Both the position numbers and the translations under genes were made by a program. Below are positions 51,876 through 61,732 of a DNA stretch of 64,000 nt, piece by piece. Source of the DNA: Flagellimonas sp947499585 (GTDB lineage: Bacteria; Bacteroidota; Bacteroidia; Flavobacteriales; Flavobacteriaceae); contig NZ_CP138995.1 in NCBI RefSeq assembly GCF_044596045.1, positions 62,001 through 126,000 on the forward strand, given 5' to 3'. Numbering within the stretch: the first letter of the stretch is position 1; each line of letters opens with the position of its first letter. Under the pieces are notes generated by a model that worked only from the letters and a program-made list of their open reading frames with translations, was not told the DNA's origin and ran no database searches.

Positions 51876-54221
51876 ATGAGATTGAGAAAAATTTACCAAT
51901 TCAAGAAATTGATTTTCATTTTTGCTATAGCCTTAGTTGTAAGCTCTTGTGAACAAAATACAAATAAAGAATCCGCCCTAGACCAATCTGAAAACAGCAA
52001 GGAATATTTGCAATATGTGAACCCATTAATGGGAACTGATTCAGATTTCAGCCTGTCCAACGGAAATACATATCCAGCCATTGCAACACCTTGGGGTATG
52101 AATTTTTGGACACCCATGACCTCAAAAATGGGAGATGGATGGACCTATAAATATGATGAGAAAACCATTCGTGGAATCAAGCAAACGCATCAACCCAGTC
52201 CTTGGATTAATGATTATGCGGCATTCTCTTTAATGGCCGTAACGGGAGATTTAAAATATAAGGAAGATGAGCGAGCATCGCATTTTTCGCATAAAGCCGA
52301 GACCGTAAAACCAGATTATTACAGTGTTTACCTGGCAGATTATGATGTGGTTGCCGAAGTGACTCCTACAGAACGCGCAGCACATTTTAGATTTACTTTT
52401 CCTGAAACTAATAAGGCCTATATCATGCTTGATGCTTTTTTTAAAGGTTCTATGGTGAAAATTCTGCCGGAACAACGAAAAATTATTGGGTATTGCAGAA
52501 ACAATAGCGGTGGTGTTCCAGAAAATTTCCACAATTATTTTGTAGCGGAATTTGATAAAGATTTTGAACTCACCAACACTTGGGGTGATGATTGGAAATT
52601 AGAAGAAAACACAACCGAAAACAAAGGGGACCATGTTGGAGCCATCATAGGTTTTAAAACAAAAAGAGGTGAAGCAGTACACGTAAAGGTGGCCTCATCC
52701 TTTATAAGTCCAGAACAAGCACAATTGAACTTAGATAGAGAAATTGGAGATAAAAGCTTCAAAGAAACCAGAAATGAAGCAACCCAAGCTTGGGAAAAAG
52801 AATTGGGAAGAATAGAAGTAAGCACCAAAAATATAGATCACCTGCGCACTTTTTACTCCTGCTTGTATCGTGTGTTGTTGTTCCCAAGAAAGTTCTATGA
52901 GTTTGATGCCAATGAGCAAGTGGTGCATTATAGTCCTTACAACGGTCAGGTATTGCCTGGCTATATGTTTACAGACAATGGTTTTTGGGATACCTTCCGC
53001 GCAGTGTTTCCATTTTTTAACATGATGTATCCAGAATTGAACAGTAACATTATGGAAGGATTGGCAAATACGTACAAAGAATCTGGATGGCTTCCGGAAT
53101 GGGCCAGTCCTGGTCACAGGGACTGTATGATCGGTTCCAATTCAGCTCCAATTATTGCTGATGCACATTTGACAGGAGTTACCGGTTTTGATAAAGATTT
53201 GCTTTTAGAAGCCGTAATTAAAAATGCAACTATATCTGAAGGAAGACCCGTAAACAGTGTTGGGAGAGCGGGAGTGGATTACTATAATGAATTGGGCTAT
53301 GTTCCCTATGATGTTGGCATCAATGAAAATGCCGCAAGAACTTTGGAATATGCTTATGCTGATTTTACCATTGCTCAAATGGCCAAATCCCTTGGGAAAA
53401 ATGAACTGGCCGATACATATTACAAGAAATCCTTGAACTATAAAAAATTGTTCGACCCCTCTTCAAAATTGATGAGAGGAAAGAACAAGGATGGACAATT
53501 TCAAACGCCTTTCAATCCATTAAAGTGGGGAGATGCTTTTACAGAAGGAAACAGTCTACATTATACTTGGAGTGTTTTTCATGATGTAAAAGGTCTTATG
53601 GACTTAATGGGTGGTGGCAAAGAATTTGTAGGAATGCTTGATGGCGTTTTTAATATGCCTCCTGAATATGATGATTCTTATTATGGATTTACCATTCACG
53701 AAATACGAGAAATGCAGATTATGAATATGGGGAACTACGCCCACGGCAACCAGCCTATCCAACACATGATCTATCTGTATAATTATGCCAAGCAGCCTTG
53801 GAAAACCCAGAGCAAAGTACGCGAAGTATTGACCAAACTCTATACCCCAGCCCCAGATGGCTATTGTGGTGATGAGGATAACGGACAAACATCCGCTTGG
53901 TATGTGTTCAGCGCTCTGGGTTTTTATCCTGTTGCCCCGGCCACAAACCAATATGTAATTGGAAGCCCGCTTTTTGATGAAGCTAAATTGCATCTTCAAA
54001 ATGGAAATACTTTTACTATTACGGCAGACAGTAATGGAAAAGACAATTCGTTTATCCAAAGTGCACGTTTAAATAACAAAAACTTCAATAACACTTGGAT
54101 TGGTACTGAAACTATTCAAAAAGGAGGCAGTTTACATTTTGAGATGGTTGCCGAACCAAATAAAAATTGGGCGATTTCAGATGATTCTTTACCCTATTCT
54201 CTATCCAATTCGAAAAAGTGA
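51876..54221 (+). CDS. GH92 family lipoprotein (third, divergent motifs)
   Basis: A 781-residue GH92 protein with a lipobox (LVVSSCEQN). The overall family pattern is kept: YVNPLMGTDSDFSLSNGNTY, NGFWDTFRAVFPFF, EGNSLHYTW and GDEDNGQTSAWYVFSALG. The predicted acid and base are still present. The +1-site motif, however, reads GNYAHGNQPIQHMIYLYNY, with Gln for Glu and Ile-Gln for Ser-His compared with the first two. The linkage or aglycone specificity is therefore probably different. The next gene begins on the last base of this stop codon. Confidence 0.9.
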   Translation: MRLRKIYQFKKLIFIFAIALVVSSCEQNTNKESALDQSENSKEYLQYVNPLMGTDSDFSLSNGNTYPAIATPWGMNFWTPMTSKMGDGWTYKYDEKTIRGIKQTHQPSPWINDYAAFSLMAVTGDLKYKEDERASHFSHKAETVKPDYYSVYLADYDVVAEVTPTERAAHFRFTFPETNKAYIMLDAFFKGSMVKILPEQRKIIGYCRNNSGGVPENFHNYFVAEFDKDFELTNTWGDDWKLEENTTENKGDHVGAIIGFKTKRGEAVHVKVASSFISPEQAQLNLDREIGDKSFKETRNEATQAWEKELGRIEVSTKNIDHLRTFYSCLYRVLLFPRKFYEFDANEQVVHYSPYNGQVLPGYMFTDNGFWDTFRAVFPFFNMMYPELNSNIMEGLANTYKESGWLPEWASPGHRDCMIGSNSAPIIADAHLTGVTGFDKDLLLEAVIKNATISEGRPVNSVGRAGVDYYNELGYVPYDVGINENAARTLEYAYADFTIAQMAKSLGKNELADTYYKKSLNYKKLFDPSSKLMRGKNKDGQFQTPFNPLKWGDAFTEGNSLHYTWSVFHDVKGLMDLMGGGKEFVGMLDGVFNMPPEYDDSYYGFTIHEIREMQIMNMGNYAHGNQPIQHMIYLYNYAKQPWKTQSKVREVLTKLYTPAPDGYCGDEDNGQTSAWYVFSALGFYPVAPATNQYVIGSPLFDEAKLHLQNGNTFTITADSNGKDNSFIQSARLNNKNFNNTWIGTETIQKGGSLHFEMVAEPNKNWAISDDSLPYSLSNSKK

Positions 54222-56455
54222 TGAAAAAACTATTCATTGGTATAGCACTACTATTTTTTCATTCAATTGGTTTTGGACAAAAAGCTCCAGTTGAATATGT
54301 AAATCCATTCATTGGAACTTCTAATTTTGGGACTACAAACCCTGGACCTATTGGCGTTAGGGGAATGGCCAATGTATCTCCTTTTAATGTTGCAGGCCCT
54401 AAAAACCTTCCTTTAGAAAAGGACAGTCGTTGGTTATCCACTCCATATGTTCATGAAAATACTTTTTTAACGGGTTTCAGTCATATAAACCTAAGCGGTG
54501 TTGGTTGTCCAGAGTTAGGTGTTATTCTTGCCATGCCAACTACCGGAGATATTAAAACGAACCATTTGGAATATGGAACCACGTACTCCAATGAAATTTC
54601 CAAAGTTGGATATTATTCCAACATTTTGGATAAGTATAATATTAAAGTTGAAGCAACCGCCACAACCCGGACAGGGATAAGCAAATATTCTTTCCCAGCG
54701 GGTAAGTCAAACATATTATTGAACTTGGGGTTGGGACTTACCAACGAACAAGGAGCACAGGTAAAAGTGGTTTCGCCTACTCAGATTGAAGGAATCCGTT
54801 CTGTAGGTTCCTTCTGTTATTACAAACCAGAAGAAGCCTATCCAGTATATTTTGTGGCAAAGTTTTCAAAACCGGCCAAAGAATTCGGCGTTTGGAAAAA
54901 ACCCACAACTTACAAGGGAGCAGAAGCTGAATGGATGGGGTACAATGGAAAATCCCGACTGATGAAAGGGTATACCAAAGAGGTAGTTGGTGATAGCATT
55001 GGAGCTTACATGCAATATGATTTTGCAGCACCCACGCAAGTTGAAATGAAAATAGGCATTTCATACGTAAGTATAGAAAATGCCCGTGAAAACCTAGAAA
55101 AAGAAACACAGGGAAGGACTTTTGACGAAATATTGGTATCCGCAAAAAATGAATGGAATCAATACCTATCCAAAATAGAAGTTGAAGGCGGTTCTGAAGA
55201 AGACAAGACCATTTTTTACACAGCGCTTTATCATACATTGATACATCCAAGTACCTTGAATGATTTTAATGGGGAATACCCAAAGATGATAACACGCGAG
55301 ACCTTAAAAACAGAAGGCTCGCGCTATACTGTTTTTTCGCTTTGGGATACCTATAGAAATTTGCACCAATTAATGAGTTTGGTATATCCCAAACAACAAT
55401 CCAACATGGTTAAAAGCATGTTGCAGATCTATGATGAATCTGGTTGGCTACCAAAATGGGAGCTAAATGCTACAGAAACAACAACCATGGTAGGTGACCC
55501 AGCTGGTATTGTAATTGCCGATTCTTATTTACGTGGAATTAGGGATTTTGATGTTGAAAAAGCATATGAGGCCATGCTTAAAAGCGCCGACCAGTTGAAA
55601 ACAAACCCTCTTAGACCTGGAATACAGGATTACATTGAAAAGGGATACTTGACCACAAAAACAACCAAAAGTGGTTCCGTCTCAACTACCCAGGAATATA
55701 ATATTTCGGATTTTGCCATAGCCCAACTGGCTAAAGCATTGGGCAAGAAAGAAGATTACAAGCGCTTTTCAGAGCGTTCCATTTCTTATAGGAAGCTTTT
55801 CGACAAAGAGTTCAATCTCTTACGGCCCAAAAATGATGATGGTAGTTGGTTGACTCCTTACAATCCAGAAACTGGAGCCAACTTTGAAAAGAATGTGGGC
55901 TTTATAGAAGGAAATGCCTGGCAATATACTTTTATGGTATCTCATGACGTAAAAGGTCTCATCAAATTAATGGGAGGATCCAAACCTTTTACCAATCGTT
56001 TGCAAGATGTATTTGACAAGAATCAGTTTGACATGGCCAATGAACCTGACATTGCCTACCCCTATTTGTTCAATTATGTAAAGGGGCAAGAATGGCGGAC
56101 CCAAAATAAGGTTTCTGAATTGCTGAAAACCTATTTCAAAAATACGCCGGACGGCCTACCCGGAAATGATGATACGGGAACAATGAGCGCTTGGGCCGTG
56201 TTTTCAATGATGGGCATCTATCCCGTGAGCCCCTCTAATCCAATATATGCGCTCACCACTCCAAAATTTGATAAAATCACCATCCATCTTGATACAAATT
56301 ATTATTCAAAAGATAGATTGATTATTACTTCCGAACCTTCAGACAAGAAAGAAAAAATCAATTCCATTTTAATTGATGGAAAAAAACTGAAGAGCTACTT
56401 TGTTCAACATAAGGATTTGACAAAGGCCAGTAAAATTGAATTTGTTTTGGAATAA
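54221..56455 (+). CDS. GH92 family secreted enzyme (fourth, divergent motifs)
   Basis: A 744-residue GH92 protein with an ordinary signal peptide (FIGIALLFFHSIGFGQ) and no lipobox, so it may be periplasmic while its three paralogues are lipid-anchored. YVNPFIGTSNFGTTNPGPIG opens the domain, and FIEGNAWQYTFMV keeps the predicted acid. The base region is GNDDTGTMSAWAVFSMMG, with Asp-Thr instead of the Glu-Cys context, and the +1-site region reads MANEPDIAYPYLFNY with no GNEPSHH. This form resembles GH92 groups acting on linkages other than alpha-1,2. I take ATG 54221 rather than the GTG at 54218; it overlaps the previous stop by one base (TGATG). Confidence 0.9.
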   Translation: MKKLFIGIALLFFHSIGFGQKAPVEYVNPFIGTSNFGTTNPGPIGVRGMANVSPFNVAGPKNLPLEKDSRWLSTPYVHENTFLTGFSHINLSGVGCPELGVILAMPTTGDIKTNHLEYGTTYSNEISKVGYYSNILDKYNIKVEATATTRTGISKYSFPAGKSNILLNLGLGLTNEQGAQVKVVSPTQIEGIRSVGSFCYYKPEEAYPVYFVAKFSKPAKEFGVWKKPTTYKGAEAEWMGYNGKSRLMKGYTKEVVGDSIGAYMQYDFAAPTQVEMKIGISYVSIENARENLEKETQGRTFDEILVSAKNEWNQYLSKIEVEGGSEEDKTIFYTALYHTLIHPSTLNDFNGEYPKMITRETLKTEGSRYTVFSLWDTYRNLHQLMSLVYPKQQSNMVKSMLQIYDESGWLPKWELNATETTTMVGDPAGIVIADSYLRGIRDFDVEKAYEAMLKSADQLKTNPLRPGIQDYIEKGYLTTKTTKSGSVSTTQEYNISDFAIAQLAKALGKKEDYKRFSERSISYRKLFDKEFNLLRPKNDDGSWLTPYNPETGANFEKNVGFIEGNAWQYTFMVSHDVKGLIKLMGGSKPFTNRLQDVFDKNQFDMANEPDIAYPYLFNYVKGQEWRTQNKVSELLKTYFKNTPDGLPGNDDTGTMSAWAVFSMMGIYPVSPSNPIYALTTPKFDKITIHLDTNYYSKDRLIITSEPSDKKEKINSILIDGKKLKSYFVQHKDLTKASKIEFVLE

Positions 56456-56750
56456 AAAATGTTGTTCGGCCCTTTTAAAGTAAAATACAGTTGATATCAA
56501 AAGAAAAACCTAAGCAATTTTATAAATTGATTCTACTGGGAAAGACCATTTTTAAAGGTCTACAGGGTTGAAAAACAGGTTTTTTAAATAATTCATGTAC
56601 CTCAATCGTTTTCGCTTCCATGTCCTTTAGCCTTTCAGCATCGTTATTAGTCGAATTTTTTTCATATATAAATAAGGAATTTAAACATTTATAAAGTGAA
56701 CATTAAGCTTTTATTAAGCTTTACGAAACTTATAACCAAACTCAAACAGT
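56456..56750 (+). promoter_or_regulatory. Leader/promoter region of the susC-susD genes
   Basis: This 295-base spacer separates the fourth GH92 gene from susC. It holds a small AGACC...GGTCT hairpin (56543-56561) and a tandem 11-base repeat just before the start codon. No full TAnnTTTG match and no clear terminator is seen, so susC may be reached both by read-through and by its own regulated promoter. Confidence 0.45.
56702..56723. repeat. Tandem 11-base repeat upstream of susC
   Basis: ATTAAGCTTTT is followed immediately by ATTAAGCTTTA, two units at exactly one helical turn, each containing the palindrome AAGCTT. The end lies 27 bases before the susC start. It could be a binding site for a regulator at the promoter or translation start. 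Confidence 0.5.
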
Positions 56751-59700
56751 ATGAACAAAAAAATTCATTACTTCTTAATGCTTGTGTCGCTCCTATGTAT
56801 TCAAGGAATAATGGCACAGGGGAAAACAATTACGGGAACAGTTACAGATGCAGTTAATGGAGGTCCACTTCCAGGAATTAATGTTATTGAGAAAGGTACT
56901 AGAAATGGTACTTCTACAGATTTCGATGGCAATTATTCTATTTCGGTTCCTGATGATTCCGCAATTTTGGTGTTTTCAGCAATTGGATATACCGAAAAAG
57001 AAATTGCTGTTGGTGGACAATCTACCATTAATATGACCTTAACAGAAAGTGTTGAGCAATTGGGAGAGGTTGTTGTGACAGCACTTGGAATTTCCCGAGA
57101 GAAAAAATCCTTGGGATACTCTGTAACGGAAGTTTCAGGAGATGCTGTCTCACTGGCCAAAGAACCAAACGTAATAAATGCCTTAGCAGGTAAGGTAGCG
57201 GGGGTAGTAATCTCACAAGGTACCGCCGGTGCAGGTAGTGGGTCTCGTGTAGTAATAAGGGGAAACAATTCCATTACGGGTAACAACCAACCGCTTTATG
57301 TTGTTGATGGGGTGCCAATTGACAATACCGCTTTGGGAGCCCCTGATGGCTCTGGACAGTTTAACATTAACAATCTAGGGGATGGTATTTCCGATATCAA
57401 TCCAGATGATATTGAGTCCATGTCTGTACTGAAAGGTCCAAATGCCGCGGCACTATACGGTGCCAGAGCAAGTAACGGTGTTATCATCATTACTACCAAA
57501 AAGGGAGATTTAAACAAAGGATTGGGAGTTTCTTTTACTTCTAATGCCTTGTTCGATGATCCATTGGTACTTCCCAAATATCAGAATCAATATGGAAGAG
57601 GCACCGATGGCGCTTTTCCACAAATCAATCCTGACGACCCATTGGTGACACAGGTAAACACCGTTGCGGGGTCAGGTTCTTGGGGGCCAAGATTTGACGG
57701 CTCACAGCAACTGGCCTATAATGGGCAGCAAAGAGCTTATGTTGCCCAACCTAATAACGTTAAGAATTTCTTTGAAACCGGAACAAGTTTTATCAACACC
57801 GTGGCACTTAGCGGTGGTAGCGAAAATGCTTCCGTCCGTTTTTCCTATACCAATTCGGATATTGAGTCTATTCTTCCCAATTCAGGAATTGATAGGGATA
57901 ATTTTAACTTAAGGGCGTTTGTCAACTTGTCTGATAAGCTAAGTTTGGATACAAGAATTACTTATTTTAAACAAACGGCACGAAACAGACCAAATCAAGG
58001 TACTGAAGGTGTTGCTGCTTATTTGTGGGGCTTGGCAAGAAATGTACAACTTTCAGACCTTCAAGTTTTTCAGGATATTGAAAATCCAATTAATCCAGAC
58101 GATATCTATCGCGTTATTGCGCCTACTTCTTCCGGAGGTAATCCATACTGGATTCTACAAAATGATTCCAACGAGGATAGAAGAACTAGAATTACTGCTT
58201 TTGCAAAATTGCAATATGAATTCACCGATTGGTTATCTGCTTTTGTTAGGGTAGGTACGGATGATATCACTCAGGATGTTGAAAATATAACCAGGGTGGG
58301 ACATCATTTCTTTGGAGACGGTAGAATTAGATTTCAAAAAAACGACCGTACCGAAACGAATTATGATTTCTTGGTCATGTTCAACAAGAGCCTAAGTGAG
58401 AAATTCAGTTTGACTGCTAACGTAGGTGCAAATGCGTTACGTTTCAATTCAATAACCTCAGAGACGCGGGGAGAAAACTTTAAAATTCCTGGAAGGCCAT
58501 TGTTGGATAATACCGTGGAACTTTTTGCAACTCAAGGTCAAAGAGTGCCAAAAGATATCAATTCCGTTTATGGCTCTGCCTCGTTATCGTATGATAACAC
58601 ACTTTACTTGGACTTAACAGGTAGAAACGATTGGTCATCTGCATTAGCGGACGGTAATAACTCATATTTTTATAGTTCTGCCAGTTTGAGTGTTTTACTT
58701 AACGAAGCATTAGACTTGGGAAGCAAGGTTAACTTGCTTAAATTGAGAGGTAGTATCGCTACTGTGGGTAACGATACAGATCCACAACAATTGGTCAATG
58801 TATTTAATGTTGCTGCTGATGGATTCTTGGGCAATATCACTGTTAGTAGGGATAACATACTCTTCAGTGAAAGTCTTCGCCCAGAGGAAGTGACTTCTAC
58901 AGAACTCGGGATAGAATATAGAGGCTTTCAAAATCGTCTTTATGCTGATATTTCTTATTATGATATCAAATCAAAAGACTTGATTTTTGATGTTCCACTA
59001 GGAACCGGTGCAGCGTTTGAATTTTTTAGAACTAATGTAGGTGAAATTTCCAACAAAGGTTTTGAAATATTGGTAGGAGGAACCCCATTCCAAACCCAGA
59101 ATTTCTCTTGGGACACTTCCATAAACCTAGCAAGAAATAGAAACAAGTTGGAAAGCTTGGTAGAGGGACAGGACTTTTTTGAGTTTAGTAGAGATAACGG
59201 AGGTACCGTTGCCGTTGTAGCTAGAGTTGGTGAAGGTTTCGGTGATATAGAAACTACCACTTGGCTAAGAAATGATGCTGGACAATTGATTGTTACTGCG
59301 GAGGGTCGACCTCAAGCTACAACGGATAGAGAAAAGTTTGGGAATTACCAACCTGATTTAACTGGTGGGTTTTCAAATACGTTCCGTTACAAGGACTTTA
59401 CACTGAATACCCTAATCGATTTCCGAATCGGTGGTGAAGTCTATTCCTTTACTGATTCAGCCTTGGATGCTTCGGGAGTTTCTGAAGGATCCTTACAATT
59501 TCGTGAAGGTGGTATTCTTGTAGATGGAGTTATCGACAATGGTGATGGAACATTTACTCCCAATACAACAACAATTAGTGCCCAGGATTACTGGGGAGCT
59601 GTTAGTGGTATTGGATCCGAGTATGTGTTTGATCAAACCAACTTCAGGTTAAGAGAGGTGAGTTTGAGTTATACATTCCCAAGTAAACTACTGAAAAACA

Positions 59701-59879
59701 CCTTTGTACAAAGTGCAACATTAAGTGCAGTAGGAAGAAATTTGTTATTTTTATACAAAAAAGCTGATAACTTCGATCCAGAATCAAGTTATTCCACATC
59801 CAATTTTGCCCAAGGAGTATTGTTTTATGCCCTTCCGACTACTAGAAGTCTGGGACTTAGCCTAAATGTCAACTTTTAA
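56751..59879 (+). CDS. SusC/RagA-type TonB-dependent outer-membrane transporter
   Basis: This 1042-residue protein imports glycan oligosaccharides across the outer membrane with TonB energy. It has a signal peptide (LMLVSLLCIQGIMAQ), a carboxypeptidase-regulatory-like N-domain (about 24-100; GTVTDAVNGGPLPGINVIEK) and a plug domain with LYVVDGVPIDNTALG and the SusC signature SMSVLKGPNAAALYGARASN. A long beta-barrel ends in aromatic LSLNVNF. It pairs with the susD-like gene 11 bases downstream. In this PUL the expected cargo is an alpha-mannose-containing glycan. Confidence 0.95.
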   Translation: MNKKIHYFLMLVSLLCIQGIMAQGKTITGTVTDAVNGGPLPGINVIEKGTRNGTSTDFDGNYSISVPDDSAILVFSAIGYTEKEIAVGGQSTINMTLTESVEQLGEVVVTALGISREKKSLGYSVTEVSGDAVSLAKEPNVINALAGKVAGVVISQGTAGAGSGSRVVIRGNNSITGNNQPLYVVDGVPIDNTALGAPDGSGQFNINNLGDGISDINPDDIESMSVLKGPNAAALYGARASNGVIIITTKKGDLNKGLGVSFTSNALFDDPLVLPKYQNQYGRGTDGAFPQINPDDPLVTQVNTVAGSGSWGPRFDGSQQLAYNGQQRAYVAQPNNVKNFFETGTSFINTVALSGGSENASVRFSYTNSDIESILPNSGIDRDNFNLRAFVNLSDKLSLDTRITYFKQTARNRPNQGTEGVAAYLWGLARNVQLSDLQVFQDIENPINPDDIYRVIAPTSSGGNPYWILQNDSNEDRRTRITAFAKLQYEFTDWLSAFVRVGTDDITQDVENITRVGHHFFGDGRIRFQKNDRTETNYDFLVMFNKSLSEKFSLTANVGANALRFNSITSETRGENFKIPGRPLLDNTVELFATQGQRVPKDINSVYGSASLSYDNTLYLDLTGRNDWSSALADGNNSYFYSSASLSVLLNEALDLGSKVNLLKLRGSIATVGNDTDPQQLVNVFNVAADGFLGNITVSRDNILFSESLRPEEVTSTELGIEYRGFQNRLYADISYYDIKSKDLIFDVPLGTGAAFEFFRTNVGEISNKGFEILVGGTPFQTQNFSWDTSINLARNRNKLESLVEGQDFFEFSRDNGGTVAVVARVGEGFGDIETTTWLRNDAGQLIVTAEGRPQATTDREKFGNYQPDLTGGFSNTFRYKDFTLNTLIDFRIGGEVYSFTDSALDASGVSEGSLQFREGGILVDGVIDNGDGTFTPNTTTISAQDYWGAVSGIGSEYVFDQTNFRLREVSLSYTFPSKLLKNTFVQSATLSAVGRNLLFLYKKADNFDPESSYSTSNFAQGVLFYALPTTRSLGLSLNVNF

Positions 59880-59890
59880 AAAATTGTGTA

Positions 59891-61573
59891 ATGAAAAAAA
59901 TTGAATTATTATCCTACATGTTGTTGTGCCTTATTTTGGCTAGCTCGTGTACTGAGAATTTTGAAGAAATGAATACCGATCAGGAAGGTTTTCTTGCTGA
60001 TGAGGTAAGTGCCAAGTTCTTTTTAACGGACGTTCAGTTCCGCTTGTATTCACCTGATCGTTTTCCATATTGGAGGGCTCAATTGATCCATGCGGATCGT
60101 TATGCCGGACATTTTACTTTTGGTCATAATTCCTCTTGGTGGTCAGATGAACTATGCTATGATTACAATGCAGGATATACGGATGCATCCTTTGACTGGC
60201 TTAATAATTACTTGGGAAGAGTGGTTGAGTTCCAGAGATTTGTTCAGGAAGGAGGAGATTTGGAAAACGAATTTATGTTTGCCATGTCTTTAATCATAAA
60301 AGGTCTCTATTATCAAATGTACACAGATACTTTTGGCATGGTTCCATATACAGAAGCAGGTGTAGAGGGTGTTTTAACACCTAAGTTTGATGAACAATCG
60401 GTAATCTACCAAGGTATTATCGCAGACTTGGATGAAGCCATGTCCATCATAGGAGATACCGAAAGAACTGGAATTGGTGTAAACGATGCTGGAAGTAACG
60501 ATATCTATTGTGGAGGTGATCTACAACAATGGAAGCGTTTGGCCAACACCTTAAAACTAAGAATAGCTATGCGCGCACTAGGCGCCCCTGGAGAAAGTTT
60601 TGCTGCCGCGACAATTAATGAAGCATTGGCAGCTCCACTTTTGGATGATGTCAACGGAAGTGTTGTGATGACCAAGGATTTTGTAATCAGTCAATGGGCA
60701 GCAGCGGCATATGGAGATGTATGGCATAACTTTGGTGGCGGATCCGATTGGACCATGGGAGCCACACTTATCAACATGTTAAAAGACAATAATGACCCAA
60801 GACTTTCGGTCTATGCTAAACCTGCAGTGGGAGGTTCTTTTCTATTCGCTAACAACGCAGAAACTCCGGATCCAAATTATCAAGATAGGTTGGATTTTAT
60901 TGTTGCCTCTCTTGATCGTGCAGGAGCAGACTATACCATTTCCACTGCAGGAGATGAAACCACTATTGAACTTGCTCCTGGCCAATATATTGGCCAACCC
61001 ACAAGAATCAATGGTGATACCTATCCCTATGTGCGTTACGATCTTTTCAGCACACCAAGTGACAGGGTAATACAGGAAAAGGGGGCTCAAGTTGACGCCT
61101 ACCCTGAAATTGTTTTAACCAGCGCGGAATCGTACTTCTTGCAAGCAGAAGCTGTTGTAAAAGGATTATCTGGAGGGGATGCACAGACCTTGTTTGCCAC
61201 AGGCATCAAGGAAGCCATGAAACTTTGGAATATTTCAGAAGGGGATGCAGATACCTATATTGCGACAGAGGCTGCTGCGGATATCACAGGTGGCACCACC
61301 GATGAGAGGCTGGAAAAAATCGCCCATCAAAGATGGTTGGCAGGTTATACAGATGGTTTTGAAGCATGGGCAGTAGTAAGAGATACGGGTTACCCTACAG
61401 AATTGGCTGCTGGGGTATCCAATCAGACCATTTTTGGACTGGGCACCTTAAATGGTGCATATCCGCAAAGAATGAGGTATGGTTCTGGAGCACAGGATAA
61501 TCCCAATTTTGCGGCTATAGATGGTATACAAGGAGCAGACGTGCAAGGAACCACACTATGGTTTGCACAATAA
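59891..61573 (+). CDS. SusD-like nutrient-binding outer-membrane lipoprotein
   Basis: The lid and binding partner of the SusC protein. The 560-residue protein has a lipobox (LILASSCTEN), the start FEEMNTDQEGF typical of the SusD/RagB-like group 2, and helical TPR-like segments (LANTLKLRIAMRALG, SAESYFLQAEAVVKG). The C-terminal region reads HQRWLAGYTDGFEAWAVVRD. A terminator hairpin follows 72 bases after the stop, ending the susC-susD transcript. Confidence 0.93.
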   Translation: MKKIELLSYMLLCLILASSCTENFEEMNTDQEGFLADEVSAKFFLTDVQFRLYSPDRFPYWRAQLIHADRYAGHFTFGHNSSWWSDELCYDYNAGYTDASFDWLNNYLGRVVEFQRFVQEGGDLENEFMFAMSLIIKGLYYQMYTDTFGMVPYTEAGVEGVLTPKFDEQSVIYQGIIADLDEAMSIIGDTERTGIGVNDAGSNDIYCGGDLQQWKRLANTLKLRIAMRALGAPGESFAAATINEALAAPLLDDVNGSVVMTKDFVISQWAAAAYGDVWHNFGGGSDWTMGATLINMLKDNNDPRLSVYAKPAVGGSFLFANNAETPDPNYQDRLDFIVASLDRAGADYTISTAGDETTIELAPGQYIGQPTRINGDTYPYVRYDLFSTPSDRVIQEKGAQVDAYPEIVLTSAESYFLQAEAVVKGLSGGDAQTLFATGIKEAMKLWNISEGDADTYIATEAAADITGGTTDERLEKIAHQRWLAGYTDGFEAWAVVRDTGYPTELAAGVSNQTIFGLGTLNGAYPQRMRYGSGAQDNPNFAAIDGIQGADVQGTTLWFAQ

Positions 61574-61645
61574 TGAGTTTTTCTATAAAGTAATCAAGTA
61601 GATTATTTCATAGTTTGAGTTAGTTTTAAGTATAGTTAATTATTT

Positions 61646-61680
61646 AAGTAAAGGAAGAGCAATTCTTCCTTTACTTTTTT
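61646..61680 (+). terminator. Terminator after susD
   Basis: AAGTAAAGGAAGA (61646-61658) pairs perfectly with TCTTCCTTTACTT (61664-61676) around a GCAAT loop and is followed by four more T bases. It separates susD from the VCBS gene, although partial read-through is possible. Confidence 0.88.
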
Positions 61681-61732
61681 AGATTTTTTTCAAATCATTA
61701 TTAATTATTTTAATGATATACTGTTTTTATCT

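Noticed and set aside
43290..61573. Sign of transposon or integrative element carriage of the PUL
   Set aside because: No integrase, transposase, inverted terminal repeats or tRNA-linked attachment duplication is visible around the locus in this window.
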